In this document: piece by piece, positions 1 through 11,063 of the stretch | Position numbering within the stretch: the first letter of the stretch is position 1 | How the letters are laid out: each line of letters opens with the position of its first letter | Assembly: GCF_020283565.1 (NCBI RefSeq) | Contig: NC_060062.1 | Coordinates: 55,202,439-55,266,438, forward strand | DNA: 64,000 nt | Reading direction: 5' to 3' | Source of the DNA: Trifolium pratense | Taxonomy: Eukaryota; Streptophyta; Magnoliopsida; Fabales; Fabaceae | The notes under the pieces: generated by a model | Told to the model about the DNA's origin: nothing | Database searches by the model: none | What the model saw: only the letters and a program-made list of their open reading frames with translations | Translations under genes and position numbers: made by a program

Positions 1-771
1 TATGTCTTCACCTAACAAAATAGCTTGAAGTGCTAGCCCTACATCCATAGGAATCTCAGAATTGTTCCCACTTGGCTCCACGTTATTTATCCAAAATTCA
101 GCCCAAATCCGTGGAATATCCAACAAATGAGCGGTTTTAAACCGCTGGGGTGGGAGCTGTCTAGATGGTCTCACCCACATACTTCCAGGTGCAGTCAGCT
201 GAGATTTTAAAGCCTCACGCTTATCTGATGCCATGGTTGCCCTATTCTCACGTCGATGATTCAGAACACAGAATTCAGGAACATTAAAATGAAATATCCT
301 ATTTATAGTTTCCGGGGAGTAGTCTACATCTACCCCGCGTACTTTAGCAATCCGTGGTGACGAATTTTTCACTCGCCATGGATTACTCAAAAATTCTAAT
401 GCTAAAGTACGATTTCCAGACCGAAGACAGAAATTAAACTCATACCAATGCCTGTTGCGGAATTCTGCTTCAATTAAGGGAAATGCTAGCACTTCATCCG
501 TGAGACGCCTTTCAGGTTTGAAGTCCTTACTTTTGAGAGTCTGGTACCGATTGTAGGCCTTTGGACGAACAAAACGTGACCGAGGAATTTCAATCACAAC
601 CGGCGTTGGAGGAGGTGGTGATTGCTCTCTAGGCGGTGATGGTGGAGGAGAAGGCGAAGGTGACGGTGTAGGAGTTCAGACTACTCTCCTTTTCTTCACC
701 ACTTTTGACCTTGATTTTGAAGACCCAACTTCAACTTCTTTATCTTTTGAGGATTTTTTTGAATATGTTCT
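1..771 (-). pseudogene. Athila 3' ORF with putative plant transposon protein domain (partial)
   Basis: A minus-strand frame is open from 675 off the window edge and upstream from 679 to 771, split by a TGA at 676-678. The upstream part is basic and serine/lysine rich; it is followed by a proline-rich linker and then a conserved block with the motifs RFVRPKAYNRY, RHWYEFNF, NPWRVK and RIWAEFWINN. I recognise this as the domain called putative plant transposon protein, which in legume genomes sits in the ORF after pol in Athila elements (the position once called env-like). Nothing here shows a membrane segment. There is no ATG at the expected N-terminus and a stop lies in frame, so this copy is dead. 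Its function is not established. Confidence 0.75.
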
Positions 772-1261
772 TCATGGTGAGAAAGGTAAAGATGAGAAGG
801 GTGATGGGTTATGGGTGATTGATGGAAAAGATGAAGATTTATGGTGGTTTTGGATGAATTTTCGTGTAGGGTTTTGAAAGGTTTTTGATTTTGGGTTTTG
901 GAAATTTTTTGAAGAATTGGTTGTTGTTGATGATGGTTTTTTGAAGAATAGAGTTGGATGGAAGAAATTTTCGTGGGTTTGGTGTTATGGGTGTGAGAGA
1001 GGTTGTTGTTTTAATGGGGTTTTGAAAGATTTGGGAAATTTTGGTTCAAGAGGGGTTTGGGATTTGAGGGAAGAATTGGTGAAAGATAATGGGTGAATTT
1101 GTTGTGGTTGTTGTTTTAATGAAGGATTTGTGTTGGGTTTGAAGGTTTGGATGGTTGTTAATGGAGGATTTGTGTGAGGAAGGAGATGAAGTTTGAGAGA
1201 AAGGATAAGGTTTGTTGAAGAAGATGAAGTTTGAGAGAAAGAATGAGGGTTTCATGTGTGT

Positions 1262-1620
1262 TTACGCCTAAAACGAAATTTTTCCGCCCCAAACACAGCT
1301 TTTTCCGCCCCAAACGGCAAAACAGAGAGCAATGTTTTTTTCTTCAAACTTTTTCCGCCCCAAACGCCATTTTTTACGCCTAAAACGTGAAAATAGAGAG
1401 CACCCAATATTCTTCAGAATTTTTACGCCCCAAACGGCAATTCTTCCGCCCCAAACGGCAAAACAGAGAGCAACCAACATTTTTCAGAATTTTTTACGCC
1501 CCAGACTCCATTTTTTACGCCCCAAACGGCAAAACAGAGAGCACATGAATTTTCTTCAAAATTTTTACGCCTTAGGCTCCATTTTTTCCGCCCCAAACGT
1601 AATTTCCTGGTTGTACACTT
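1262..1620. repeat. Tandem CCGCCCCAAACG motif block in Athila 3' non-coding region
   Basis: The motif TTCCGCCCCAAACGGC, often followed by AAAACAGAGAGCA, recurs about eight to ten times with drift (TTTACGCC, CGCCTAAAACG). It lies between the end of pol and the last ORF of the Athila element. A related block (CCGCCCCAGGCGTAAA, AACGGCAAAACAGTGAGCAA) occurs inside the 5' LTR at 8400-8560. No coding sequence is supported here. Confidence 0.8.
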
Positions 1621-1757
1621 TTCACACTCCTCTTTTTTTTAATTTGACCTGCAAAACACAAAAAATCAAAAGAAAAACTATTACGGTTAAATAAAACCTT
1701 GGGTTGCCTCCCAAGCAGCGCTACTTTTAGCGTCATTAGCTCGACGGTCTCGAAACC

Positions 1758-2858
1758 TCAAGGGTCTTCGAAAAGTACTGCCACCTTGTGGCGATTAAAA
1801 TCTCCTCCCTTATAAAACTTAAGTCTTTGTCCATTTACTTTGAAAGATTTCTCCTCCTCTCCTGGTGTAAAAATTTCCACAGCCCCGTGTGGAAAAACTT
1901 CCTTAATGACAAACGGACCAGACCACCGAGACATCAGCTTACCCGGGAATAACCTTAAACGAGAATTGAACAACAAGACTTGCTGTCCTTTCTTAAACTC
2001 CTTTCTTACCAACCCTTTATCATGATACTTCTTTGTCCTTGCTTTAAAAATCACGGCATTTTCATATGCTTGCATCCGCCATTCTTCAAGTTCGTTCAGC
2101 TTAAGCAATCTCTTCTCACCCGCAAGACCTGCATCAAAATTTAAAAATTTCACAGCCCAATATGCCTTGTGTTCTAGCTCAACCGGTAGGTGACATGACT
2201 TGCCATAAACTAGTTGGTACGGAGAGAACCCCAAGTGTGTCTTGAATGCGGTTCTATAAGCCCAAAGTGTATCATTAAGCTTCATTGACCAGTCTTTCCT
2301 TGAAGTAGAAACCGTTTTCTCCAGAATTTGTTTCAATTGCCGGTTAGATACTTCAACTTGTCCACTTGTCTGAGGATGGTATGGAGTGGCCACCTTGTGC
2401 TTAACATTGTATTTCTCCAAGACATTCTCCAAGTATTTGTTACAAAAATGTTTGCCTCCATCACTAATGAGAATTCTAGGAACCCCAAACCGAGTAAAAA
2501 TATTTTCTTTAAGAAACTTCACCACGGTATGAGAATCATTCGCTTGGCAAGGAATAGCTTCCACCCATTTTGTAACATAATCTACACACACCAATATATG
2601 AAGATTAGACCGTGAAGATGGGAAAGGTCCCATGAAATCAATCCCCCAACAATCAAAAGGTTCTACTTCGAGCATTTGGTTTAGAGGCATCTCATCCCGC
2701 TTTGAAACATTGCCGGTCCTCTGGAAATTATCACATCTTCTAGCAAACTCTACACAATCTGCAAACAGTGTGGCCAAAAGAAACCACTTTGAAGCACCTT
2801 TGCTGCTGTTCGTGGACCACTGTGATGACCACCATACGGAGAACTGTGGCAATGCCAC
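1758..2858 (-). CDS. Athila integrase (out of frame with the rest of pol)
   Basis: The integrase joins reverse-transcribed DNA to the host chromosome. The DDE core is visible: first Asp in WGIDFMGP near residue 73, second Asp in ISDGGKHF near 132, Glu in GQVEVSN near 168, giving the usual D-35-E spacing. The C-terminal part has a chromodomain-free, basic DNA-binding tail ([15 protein letters not shown]). The HHCC zinc finger is split: both His lie at the end of the upstream frame ([15 protein letters not shown]) and both Cys in this frame ([15 protein letters not shown]). The start given is only the first ATG; the natural polyprotein enters from upstream. A small indel near 2765-2785 separates the frames, so this copy would not make a normal Pol. 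Confidence 0.88.
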   Translation of the reverse strand: MALPQFSVWWSSQWSTNSSKGASKWFLLATLFADCVEFARRCDNFQRTGNVSKRDEMPLNQMLEVEPFDCWGIDFMGPFPSSRSNLHILVCVDYVTKWVEAIPCQANDSHTVVKFLKENIFTRFGVPRILISDGGKHFCNKYLENVLEKYNVKHKVATPYHPQTSGQVEVSNRQLKQILEKTVSTSRKDWSMKLNDTLWAYRTAFKTHLGFSPYQLVYGKSCHLPVELEHKAYWAVKFLNFDAGLAGEKRLLKLNELEEWRMQAYENAVIFKARTKKYHDKGLVRKEFKKGQQVLLFNSRLRLFPGKLMSRWSGPFVIKEVFPHGAVEIFTPGEEEKSFKVNGQRLKFYKGGDFNRHKVAVLFEDP

Positions 2859-5800
2859 ATTATGCTTTGTGCCTCTTCTTCATCAACACATCTACGGATC
2901 AAGCCATCTTGCCCCACCTTAAATAGGTATGGATCATCCCAAAAATAGAAGTTAGCATCTCTAAAGAATTTCTTCTTTTGTTGATAAGAATAGTCCTCCG
3001 GAATTTCATTTCCTGCTTTGAAATTAGCCATGTCAGCAAACCAAGGCCTTTTTGAAACCATCAGCAATTTTTCATCCGGGAACTCTTCGTTAATGCACTT
3101 CTCTTTTGTGGTCACCATTGGATTTTCTAACCTAGACAAATGGTCCGCAACCACATTCTCCACACCTTTCTTGTCTTTTATTTCCAAATCAAATTCCTGC
3201 AAAAGTAGTACCCACCTCAAGAGTCTAGGCTTTGAGTCGCCTTTTGTGAGGAGGTACTTAAGTGCCGAGTGATCTGAAAAAACAACAACTTTCGACCCAA
3301 TCAGATAAGAGCGAAATTTTTCCAAAGCAAATACTATTGCAAGCAACTCTTTTTCAGTAGTTGTATAATTGATTTGGTTTTCATTCAAAACCTTGCTTGC
3401 ATAATATATAGCATGGAAAAATTTCGCATGTCGTTGGCCAAGCACCGCTCCAACCGCATAGTCACTTGCATCACACATTAATTCAAAAGGGAGATCCCAA
3501 TTAGGTGCAACGATTATGGGCGCGGTGACCAACTTTTCTTTAATCACAACAAAAGCATTCAAACATTCATCATCAAATTTAAATTCATTTTCCTTCACAA
3601 GGAGGTTACTTAAGGGCTTAGCTATTTTCGAAAAATCTTTGATGAAACGCCGATAGAAACCGGCATGACCCAAGAAACTTCTCACTCCCTTAACATTAAC
3701 TGGAGGGGGCAATTCCTTAATAACCTCTATCTTTGCTTGGTCAACTTGAATGCCCTTTGAAGAGATTTTGTGTCCAAGCACAATACCTTCTTTAACCATA
3801 AAATGACATTTTTCCCAATTTAAAACTAAATTGGTACTTATGCATCTCTTCAATACGGCATTCAAATTGGCTAAACATTTATCAAAAGACTTACCAAACA
3901 CAGAAAAATCATCCATAAATACCTCGATTGTGTCCTCCATCATATCAGCAAAAATAGATAGCATACACCGCTGGAATGTGGCCGGTGCGTTGCACAACCC
4001 GAAAGGCATCTTCCGGTAAGCAAATACTCCAAAAGGACAAGTAAAAGCTGTTTTCTCCTGATCCTCTGGGTCTACCACAATCTGATTGTACCCAGAATAT
4101 CCATCCAAAAAGCAATAATAGGCCTGCCCTGCAAGCCTTTCCAACATTTGGTCCATGAATGGAAGAGGAAAATGGTCCTTCCTTGTTGCCGAGTTCAACC
4201 GCCTGTAGTCTATACACATCCGCCACCCAGTGACGGTGCGAGTGGGTATCAGTTCATTTTTTTCATTTCTCACAACTGTCATACCACCTTTTTTCGGGAC
4301 CACATGGACAGGACTTACCCACGCACTATCCGAGATTGGATAAATCATACCAGCTTCTAGAAGTTTAAGAACCTCTTTCTTCACCACTTCTTTCATGGTT
4401 GGATTTAGTCTTCTTTGAGGTTGCACCACAGGTTTGTATTCATCTTCCATTTTTATTTTATGCATACAGAATCCGGGACTAATCCCTTTCAAATCAGAGA
4501 TGCTCCAACCCATGGCTTCTTTATTTTCTCGCAGGACTCTAGTTAGCTTCTCTGCTTCCAAAGAACTCAACCTGCTGCTTATGATTGCCGGTTGTGAAGC
4601 ATCTTCTCCTAAGAAAACATATTTTAAGTGAGGGGGGAGCTCTTTCAACTCCGGAATAGTAACTTTTAAGTCCTCCTTACCACTAACTTTCTCTTCCACA
4701 GCATAAGCATTTTCAAAATCTTTTTGTGCTTCTTCTTCTTTACATGCTTCAAGTTGACGGAGACAAATTTCAATCTCCTTGTCCCATTCCTCTTCCAAAT
4801 CATCAATGGAATTAACAATTATTCTTTCTAATGGTAGGGATGGTGTTTCTTCCACTAAGACATCTTCTACCACTTCCTCAATCACGTCAACCTTGTAACA
4901 TTGTGGCTCATCATCGTGGTGTTTCATAGCTTTGAACACGTTAAACATGACTTGTTCCCCATGTGTTCTCAACATAAGTTCTCCCATCTCAACATCAATC
5001 AATGCTCTTCCGGTAGCTAAGAATGGCCTACCCAATAATAACGGTTCTACATCTGCATCATCTTCCATATCAAGGATGACGAAATCAGCCGGAAAAACAA
5101 ACTCAGCAACTCTTACCAAAACATCATGAAGTACGCCGTAAGGATGTACAATAGAACGATCAGCTAAAGAGAGCTGCATCTTTGTGGGTTTTGCAACAGC
5201 TCCGGGTATCTTCTTCATCATTGACAATGGCATTAAGTTGATGCTAGCTCCTAAATCACATAGAGCTCGACCAACGGAGATGTTACCTATTGAACATGGT
5301 ATGGTAAAGCTTCCAGGATCCTTCTTCTTTTGAGGAAGTTTCTTTTGGATTATGGCACTACATTCCTCTGTCATCTCCACTGTATCATCATCAAGAGGTT
5401 TCCGCTTCTTTGTCATAAGTTCTTTCATGAATTTGGCATAGACAGGCATCTGTTCCAACACTTCAGCAAAAGGAATGTTAATTTGGAGATCATGAAGCAT
5501 CTTCATAAACTTTTTGAATTGTTGGTGATCATTAGCCTTTGCCTTCTTCTTGCGCGGATATGGCAATTTGGCATGGACAGAACTTTCTTTCTCCTCTACA
5601 CCCTTGCCTCTCTTTTCAACTAACTTCTCATCATTCTCTTTTTCAATTTTTTTCTCTTTCTCATCTTCAACTAACTCCTCTTTCTCAATCATTTTCTCCA
5701 ACTCCTTTTCAACTTCTCCCTCATTCTCATTTTCAACTTCTCCCTCAACATTATTTTTTTCTTTTACTCCCTCAACACTAGACTCACTCTTTTTCTTCAT

Positions 5801-7327
5801 TACAATCTCAGGTGAAGGAACCACTCTATTTCTCAAATTAATCGCCTTGCAACTTTCATTCCTCGGATTATCCTTTGTAGAACCTTCAAAACCATTATTT
5901 TGAGTAGCCGCGAATTGCCTTGACAATTGCCCAACTTGAGTTTCCAAGTTCTTAATTGAAGCTTCATGATTCTTGTTGGCAATATCTTGGTTGGTTTTCA
6001 TTTGATCTTGGCTAACCTTCATAGCTTCGAAGTTCCCTTGAGTCACCTTTATGAATTGAGTAAGTGTATCCTCTAATTGAGAAGGTCTCCGTTGTTGAGA
6101 GTTTTGTGAAGAAGATTGTTGTTGAGATTGATTTGAGTTCTGATTTCCTCCCCAACCAAAGTTTGGATGATCTCTCCAACCTGGGTTATAAGTGTTTGAA
6201 TATGGATCATACTTTGGGTTGTTCCTTTTGAAGTTGGCTAGGTACTTTGCCTCTTCTGACCCTTCAGGAAAACATTGGCCATTAGCATGCCCTTGTCCAC
6301 AAAAATCACATTTCACTTCATTAGCTGCCATGACTGGCATTTGGGCATTAGGAGTGCTAGTGAGGTGTTTCAACACAGCTGCCATTTGAGAATTCATCAA
6401 TGTAGATTGGGCCAAAAGAGCAGTTTGAGTATCAAGCTCTATCATGCCTGCCTTCTTCTTTGCACCACGATCATTTTCAACTCTGTACTCATTTTGAGCC
6501 ATGGATTCCACCAACTCTCTAGCTTGAGTTTGATTTTTATTTTTCAAAGATCCACCTGCTGATGCATCTAGAAACATTCTAGTTTGAGCTCTCAATCCTT
6601 GTGTGAAATGCTGCATTTGAGTATGATTATCGAGCCCATGCTTAGGACACTTCTTCAGGCTCAGTTTGAATCTTTCCCAGGCATCATACAATGTTTCGGA
6701 GTCTCCTTGCTCAAAACTTGTAATGTCAGCTCTTCTTTCAAGATACTTATGAATTGGAAAGTACCTATCCATGAATTTCATCTCTAGCTCTTGCCAAGTA
6801 GTAATGGTGTTAGGTGGTATTGTGTCCAGCCAGTCTTTAGCTCTTCCAGTTAACGAGTACTTGAAAAGCCTTAATCTTTTATCTGATTCAGACACTCCTG
6901 GTGGGTCTGTATAGTCACAAGCTTCATAGAAATGCTCCAGGTGGAGATTTGGACATTGTGTTTCTGCCCCTGAGTATTGATTCTCTTTGAGGGCGCTGAG
7001 CACTGAATTCTTGATATCAAATGACACATGATTCCTTGGTTGAAAACCCAGATTGGCCAGCTCTCCGTTGTTTCTTTGGCCATAGTCACCTAATGTCCTT
7101 TCAGGCACAACTGGTGGAGGTGGTGGTGAATTTCCAGCCATGATGTTGGCTTCGTTGTCAGATGTGTTTGGACTAGAAACCACTTCTTCACTACTTTCTT
7201 GTGCAACACCTGCTAACCGGGCAACCTCTCGGGCTAACCGAACTGCTTTCCTGTTTGCTTTAGCTGTTTTCTCTATTTCAGGATCAAAGACAAGTTCTCT
7301 TGCTACTTTCCTACCTTGCATAAACAA
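2750..7327 (-). CDS. Athila gag-protease-reverse transcriptase-RNase H polyprotein
   Basis: The 1525-residue frame encodes in order: gag capsid (about residues 120-290, with [17 protein letters not shown]); a CCHC zinc knuckle, [13 protein letters not shown], near 338-350; a long charged Glu/Lys linker (about 520-600); an aspartic protease with [11 protein letters not shown] near 690; reverse transcriptase with [11 protein letters not shown] and FMDDFSVFG near 1136; RNase H with [14 protein letters not shown] near 1284; and the start of the integrase zinc finger near 1490. It ends 18 residues into another frame after an indel. The lack of an internal stop over 1500 codons suggests a fairly young insertion. 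Protease D-L-G replaces the more common D-S-G; Athila elements often show this. Confidence 0.93.
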   Translation of the reverse strand: MFMQGRKVARELVFDPEIEKTAKANRKAVRLAREVARLAGVAQESSEEVVSSPNTSDNEANIMAGNSPPPPPVVPERTLGDYGQRNNGELANLGFQPRNHVSFDIKNSVLSALKENQYSGAETQCPNLHLEHFYEACDYTDPPGVSESDKRLRLFKYSLTGRAKDWLDTIPPNTITTWQELEMKFMDRYFPIHKYLERRADITSFEQGDSETLYDAWERFKLSLKKCPKHGLDNHTQMQHFTQGLRAQTRMFLDASAGGSLKNKNQTQARELVESMAQNEYRVENDRGAKKKAGMIELDTQTALLAQSTLMNSQMAAVLKHLTSTPNAQMPVMAANEVKCDFCGQGHANGQCFPEGSEEAKYLANFKRNNPKYDPYSNTYNPGWRDHPNFGWGGNQNSNQSQQQSSSQNSQQRRPSQLEDTLTQFIKVTQGNFEAMKVSQDQMKTNQDIANKNHEASIKNLETQVGQLSRQFAATQNNGFEGSTKDNPRNESCKAINLRNRVVPSPEIVMKKKSESSVEGVKEKNNVEGEVENENEGEVEKELEKMIEKEELVEDEKEKKIEKENDEKLVEKRGKGVEEKESSVHAKLPYPRKKKAKANDHQQFKKFMKMLHDLQINIPFAEVLEQMPVYAKFMKELMTKKRKPLDDDTVEMTEECSAIIQKKLPQKKKDPGSFTIPCSIGNISVGRALCDLGASINLMPLSMMKKIPGAVAKPTKMQLSLADRSIVHPYGVLHDVLVRVAEFVFPADFVILDMEDDADVEPLLLGRPFLATGRALIDVEMGELMLRTHGEQVMFNVFKAMKHHDDEPQCYKVDVIEEVVEDVLVEETPSLPLERIIVNSIDDLEEEWDKEIEICLRQLEACKEEEAQKDFENAYAVEEKVSGKEDLKVTIPELKELPPHLKYVFLGEDASQPAIISSRLSSLEAEKLTRVLRENKEAMGWSISDLKGISPGFCMHKIKMEDEYKPVVQPQRRLNPTMKEVVKKEVLKLLEAGMIYPISDSAWVSPVHVVPKKGGMTVVRNEKNELIPTRTVTGWRMCIDYRRLNSATRKDHFPLPFMDQMLERLAGQAYYCFLDGYSGYNQIVVDPEDQEKTAFTCPFGVFAYRKMPFGLCNAPATFQRCMLSIFADMMEDTIEVFMDDFSVFGKSFDKCLANLNAVLKRCISTNLVLNWEKCHFMVKEGIVLGHKISSKGIQVDQAKIEVIKELPPPVNVKGVRSFLGHAGFYRRFIKDFSKIAKPLSNLLVKENEFKFDDECLNAFVVIKEKLVTAPIIVAPNWDLPFELMCDASDYAVGAVLGQRHAKFFHAIYYASKVLNENQINYTTTEKELLAIVFALEKFRSYLIGSKVVVFSDHSALKYLLTKGDSKPRLLRWVLLLQEFDLEIKDKKGVENVVADHLSRLENPMVTTKEKCINEEFPDEKLLMVSKRPWFADMANFKAGNEIPEDYSYQQKKKFFRDANFYFWDDPYLFKVGQDGLIRRCVDEEEAQSIMWHCHSSPYGGHHSGPRTAAKVLQSGFFWPHCLQIV

Positions 7328-7499
7328 CCAGAAAATACCTTAAGAAGCAACTGCACTACACAAGAATGAAAATGAAAATAAAATTCAGAACTTATTTTTT
7401 TTTGTATATATATTTATAATTAAAATAAACAAAAACTTAATCAATAAAACAATAAAATTTAAAAGTATGACTCAATTGCCTTGTTGATTTAATCAACAA

Positions 7500-7517
7500 T
7501 CCCCGGCAACGGCGCCA
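7500..7517 (-). other. Primer binding site for tRNA-Asp
   Basis: On the minus strand this reads TGGCGCCGTTGCCGGGGA, which is complementary over 18 nt to the 3' end of plant tRNA-Asp including CCA. It lies 6 nt inside the 5' LTR, as expected, and fixes the orientation of the element. Confidence 0.95.
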
Positions 7518-7523
7518 AAAACT

Positions 7524-8701
7524 TGATAGAAATTTAGCAAGTGTACTAAATAGCCGTCATGTAGTATAATAAAATCGTTCTTTCCGCAGGGATTGTTGTA
7601 AATCAATTGTAAATTGGAGACATACTCATGTAAATTGACATAAATTGTAAAAAGGGGGTTCTTGTTTGGTTTCAAGTTTAAATTTTAAAACTTTAGAATT
7701 TCTTTGGTGTTTAGATTGATGTAAGAAAAGCGATTGGTCCTTTTTGGGTCATCTAATTACTATTTCTCTTGGTAACGCCATGTATGATAACGAATTATTC
7801 AAATTAGTTTCATGATTTGATTAAAACACAATTGATTATGCCCAATGTCTTGGTAACATAATCCTCTCTCATGATCATCAATCCCTAATTTCTTAGTAAG
7901 ACCTATGATCATGTGAGGAAGAAAAACTTTAATCTTTTAATCTCAATTAACAATCCAAAATTTCTTAAGTGAAAATTAATTGATCAATCGTTCCTAGATC
8001 GATGATTTATTCCTATCGTCATAGTAAAACAAATCATTGCAATCATCATATAAGTCGCGAATTCATACAAAGCATTAAGCACAAAGAACAATCAATAGAA
8101 ACTAACTTCGTAATTCATTAATCATATCATATGACAATCACATAGTTCAAGATCAAAAGTAATTAGAATCACCTAAGGACCAATCATGAGAATTTAGCTA
8201 GACATTGCAAATTCAGAAATTACATCAATTAAAATGAAAGAAAGCATAATTACAAGAAGAATCTTGATGTGTTTCCACACTTGAATCCTTGCTTGGTCGC
8301 TCTTGATCCTCCAAAATCGCTCCAAATGCTGTTCTCAGTGTCTAAAATTCCCTCCTGATCCAGATCTGAAGTTTCCCTTTTATAAAACTGATCAAAAATA
8401 ACGTTTTCCGCCTGAGGCACAGAATTTCCGCCCCAGGCGTAAAAAATTACGTTTCAGGCACAAGAAATTCGCCTGAAACGGCAAAACAGTGAGCAATCTT
8501 GGTTCTTCAGTGAAATTTCCGCCCCAGGCGTAAAGAATTCCGCCCCAGGCGTAAAAATGCTATAAAATCCAACAATTTTCATTTGCTCTCTTCCTTCGCA
8601 TGTAGCTTCAAATCAATGTCTTATTCTTCATGATTTAGGTCAAAAACCTCTAAAATCACTTGAAAATGGTCTTTATTTCCATGTAATGACTAACGTCATC
8701 A
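7524..8701 (-). repeat. 5' LTR of the Athila-like element
   Basis: The 1178-bp LTR begins TGATGACG and ends CTATCA when read on the minus strand, giving TG/CA ends with the short inverted repeat TGAT/ATCA. It ends 6 nt before the primer site. The matching 3' LTR is off-window, so boundaries rest on TG/CA and primer-site position. The part at 8400-8560 holds the CCGCCCCAGGCG repeats. I see no coding sequence in it. Confidence 0.82.
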
Positions 8702-8789
8702 GTTCCCTGACAAATAGAATTTCAATTGGCGTCAGTGAAGACACCCTAACCTGCTGAAGATGGGACTACAAGTTTGAAGCGTAAAGTAG

Positions 8790-8895
8790 AATGACCTATC
8801 TGGAGTTGGCACGCTATACGCACTAGATGGACCAAATTCCACATCTCAGCACATTGAAAGTTACCGGCACCAAATTTAATAAAGATTAATATTTA
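8790..8895. repeat. Direct repeat, copy 1 of a pair (with 10581-10700)
   Basis: The stretch from GGAGTTGGCACGC through TACCGGCACCAA and AAAGATTAATATTTA matches 10581-10700 (GTAGTTGGCACGCC, TACCAGCACCAA) at roughly 80-85 percent by eye. Both copies are followed by versions of the RNase promoter repeat, which points to local duplication upstream of the RNase gene. The remaining DNA between 8702 and 9078 is AT-rich, with no gene seen. Confidence 0.7.
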
Positions 8896-9078
8896 TTTTA
8901 TGCAAAAAATATTATTTATATATTATTTTGATCCAGATTAATATTTATATATTAGAAAGAAAAAAAAGACATAAAATTTCGAACACAGAAAAAAAAAAGA
9001 ATTTCACTAAGATAAGATAATACAAAAAAAGAAGAAATTCTCATATAAATATTTTTAGTAAGGAGGTTTGTATAGAGG

Positions 9079-9497
9079 AAATATTGAAAAATAATTATGA
9101 AATAGGTTATATTTGAAACAGTTTTATTGTTTTATTTTATTTTATTAAACTAGAAGTTTATGAAAATAAAAGGAAAAAATTAGTGTTTTTTTGGTGTTGA
9201 AAAAGTTTGCAAGAACATAAATAATACTAATAAAAGTTTTTACTCTTTCAAATTAACCCTCTCTTTCTCTTTTCCTTTCTTTCCAAAAATTAATTAAAAT
9301 TAAAATTTAAAAGTTGGTTCAGTAAGCAAGCAAACAATTTCATTTCTAATAGTGTTAATAATATAAGATATTTATGAAAAAAATATTGATATGGTGAGAC
9401 GTATACAAACTTCCTTACCAAAAATATTTATATGGTAAGACTTATACAAACCTCCATGCTAAAAATATTTATATGAGAACTTCTTTTTTTGTATTAT
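9079..9497. repeat. Left arm of long inverted repeat (promoter-like sequence, inverted)
   Basis: This arm pairs with 9784-10243. Landmarks in reverse order are GAAACAGTTTTATTG, CTAGAAGTTTA, the AACCCTCTCTTTCTC tract, TTGGTTCAGTAAGCAAGCAAAC and ATATGGTGAGACGTATAC. The sequence is the reverse complement of the region that lies just upstream of the RNase TATA box (10735-10962). A shorter related fragment lies at about 9000-9062. There is no coding content. Confidence 0.85.
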
Positions 9498-9783
9498 CTT
9501 ATTTTAGTAAAATTCAATTTCCTTGTGCTCACCCCTAATATTATGTCTCCAAATGCTCCCAGGTATAGGTTTAGAGTTCTACTTTTCATCATGGCTCAAA
9601 ATTAAAATGAATATGAAAATAGAATAATTCTTAGGTGGTCTCAAGGATTTGGACACACCTTTTGGTCACACATACAAAAATCAAAAAGTGAAGAAAAAGT
9701 AATAATTAAATAATATATATCTTTTACATAATTATATGATTTGAAGTTTTTTGAGTGTGTGACCAAAAGAGAGTGACCACATA

Positions 9784-10243
9784 AATAATACAAAAAAAAA
9801 AGAAGTTCTCGTATAAATATTTTTAGCATGGAGGTTTGTGTATAAGTCTTGCCATATAAATATTTTTGGTAAGGAAGTTTGTATACGTCTCACCATATCA
9901 ATATTTTTTTCAATAAATATCTTACATTATTTTTTTTTTTTGGTACAAAATATCTTACATTATTAACATACTATTAGAAATGAAATTGTCTGCTTGCTTA
10001 CTGAACCAACTTTTAAATTTTAATTTTAATTAATTTTTGGAAAGAAGGGAAAAGAGAAGAGAGAGTTAATTTGAAAGAGTAAAAACTTTGATTATTATTT
10101 ATGTTCTTGCAAACTTTTTCAACACCAAAAAAACACTAATTTTTTCCTTTTATTTTAATTAATATATACTTCTAGTTTAAAAAATAAAATAAAACAATAA
10201 AACTGTTTCAACTATAATCTATTTTATAATTATTTTTCAATAT
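9784..10243. repeat. Right arm of long inverted repeat
   Basis: Reverse complement of 9079-9497 with a short T-rich insertion near 9930-9960 and small indels. The 286-bp spacer (9498-9783) itself contains a nested inverted pair TTTGGTCACAC / GTGTGACCAAA. An RNA read across this locus would fold into a hairpin of more than 400 bp. Confidence 0.85.
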
Positions 10244-10580
10244 TGTGAATAAAGATTAAACTTTTTTTATTTATAAAAGAGGCCTACAACTGACTAATTA
10301 AACGGGGAATGAAATAAGCCTTACACCTCAATAAAAGAAGGGCACTAAGAAAACTATAGTCGGCATTAACTAAGACCGGAATGAAGGGTGCCTCATGGTC
10401 ATGGCCTTGTTAGGCTAGCATATCAGCACAACGATTAGCCTTCCGAAAACAATGATGAATTGAAGCAGATCAACAATGAGATTGAGAAGATTCAGAACCT
10501 TCAAGAGAAGTCTAAGATAAGAAATGGATGTGGTGCGGGTGAGGACCGATGTTGCCACTATAAAAGAGAATCTGTTTCAA

Positions 10581-10700
10581 AAATAACTTGGTCTATCTGT
10601 AGTTGGCACGCCATACACACTGGATGGATCAAATTGCACATATTAGCACATTGGAAGTTACCAGCACCAATTTTAATTAATAAAGATAAAGATTAATATT
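10581..10700. repeat. Direct repeat, copy 2 of a pair (with 8790-8895)
   Basis: Matches 8790-8895 as described there. It lies just before the third copy of the promoter-like repeat. The DNA at 10244-10580 is unassigned; I see no gene in it. Confidence 0.7.
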
Positions 10701-10734
10701 TTTAGATAATAAAAAAAAGAATAAATAGTTTTAG

Positions 10735-10962
10735 CAAAGAGGTTTTAATAAGTCTTACCTTATATAAATCATTTTGGTAAGGAGGTTTGTTTACGTCTCA
10801 CCATATCAATATGTTTTCATAAATATCATACATTATTAACACACAATTAGAAATGAAATTTTTTGCTTGCTGACTGAACCAACTTTAAAATTGTAAATCT
10901 AATTAAATTTTGGAAAGAAGTGAAAAGAAAAAGAGAGTTAATTTGAAAGAGTTAAAAAAAAA
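10735..10962 (+). repeat. RNase upstream region, third copy of the promoter-like repeat
   Basis: This runs in the same direction as the right arm (9784-10243): AATAAGTCTTACC, GTTTACGTCTCACCATATC, TTGCTTGCTGACTGAACC and GAGAGTTAATTTGAAAGAG all match. The similarity stops just before the TATA box at 10981, so the repeat corresponds to the upstream promoter of the RNase gene. Confidence 0.8.
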
Positions 10963-10980
10963 GAAGTTAATCTTCAACTC

Positions 10981-10990
10981 TATATATATA
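10981..10990 (+). promoter_or_regulatory. TATA box of RNase T2 gene
   Basis: TATATATATA lies 83 nt before the ATG at 11064 and only 11 nt before an ATG at 11001. With plant start sites usually 25-35 nt after TATA, transcription should begin near 11010-11020. The ATG at 11001 would then be outside the mRNA, which favours 11064 as the start. Confidence 0.6.
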
Positions 10991-11063
10991 GTACCATACC
11001 ATGCATAAGTTCATCCAACTCACAATTAACATATTCAAGTGCAACCGATCTCATCAAACAAAC

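Larger units (their letters stand above)
1..8701 (-). mobile_element. Athila-like Ty3/gypsy LTR retrotransposon, minus strand, 3' end outside window
   Basis: Read on the minus strand, the order is 5' LTR (7524-8701), primer binding site (7500-7517), gag-protease-RT-RNase H (2750-7327), integrase (1758-2858), a non-coding repeat block (about 1262-1620) and the start of a further ORF (1-771). The 3' LTR lies beyond base 1. The tRNA-Asp primer site, long acidic gag, the F-M-D-D form of the RT motif and an extra ORF after pol are what is known of the Athila lineage. The element is degraded: a frameshift separates RNase H from integrase and a stop interrupts the last ORF, so it could move only with help. 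The outer LTR end at 8701 is followed by GTTCC, the expected 5-bp target duplication, but its partner is not in the window. Confidence 0.9.

Noticed and set aside
1332..1694. 120-codon plus-strand frame
   Set aside because: It runs over the CCGCCCC tandem block of the Athila element; low complexity and no conserved domain.
11001..11063. Upstream ATG in frame with the RNase
   Set aside because: Only 11 nt after the TATA box, so probably outside the mRNA; the residues before 11064 do not look like a signal peptide start.
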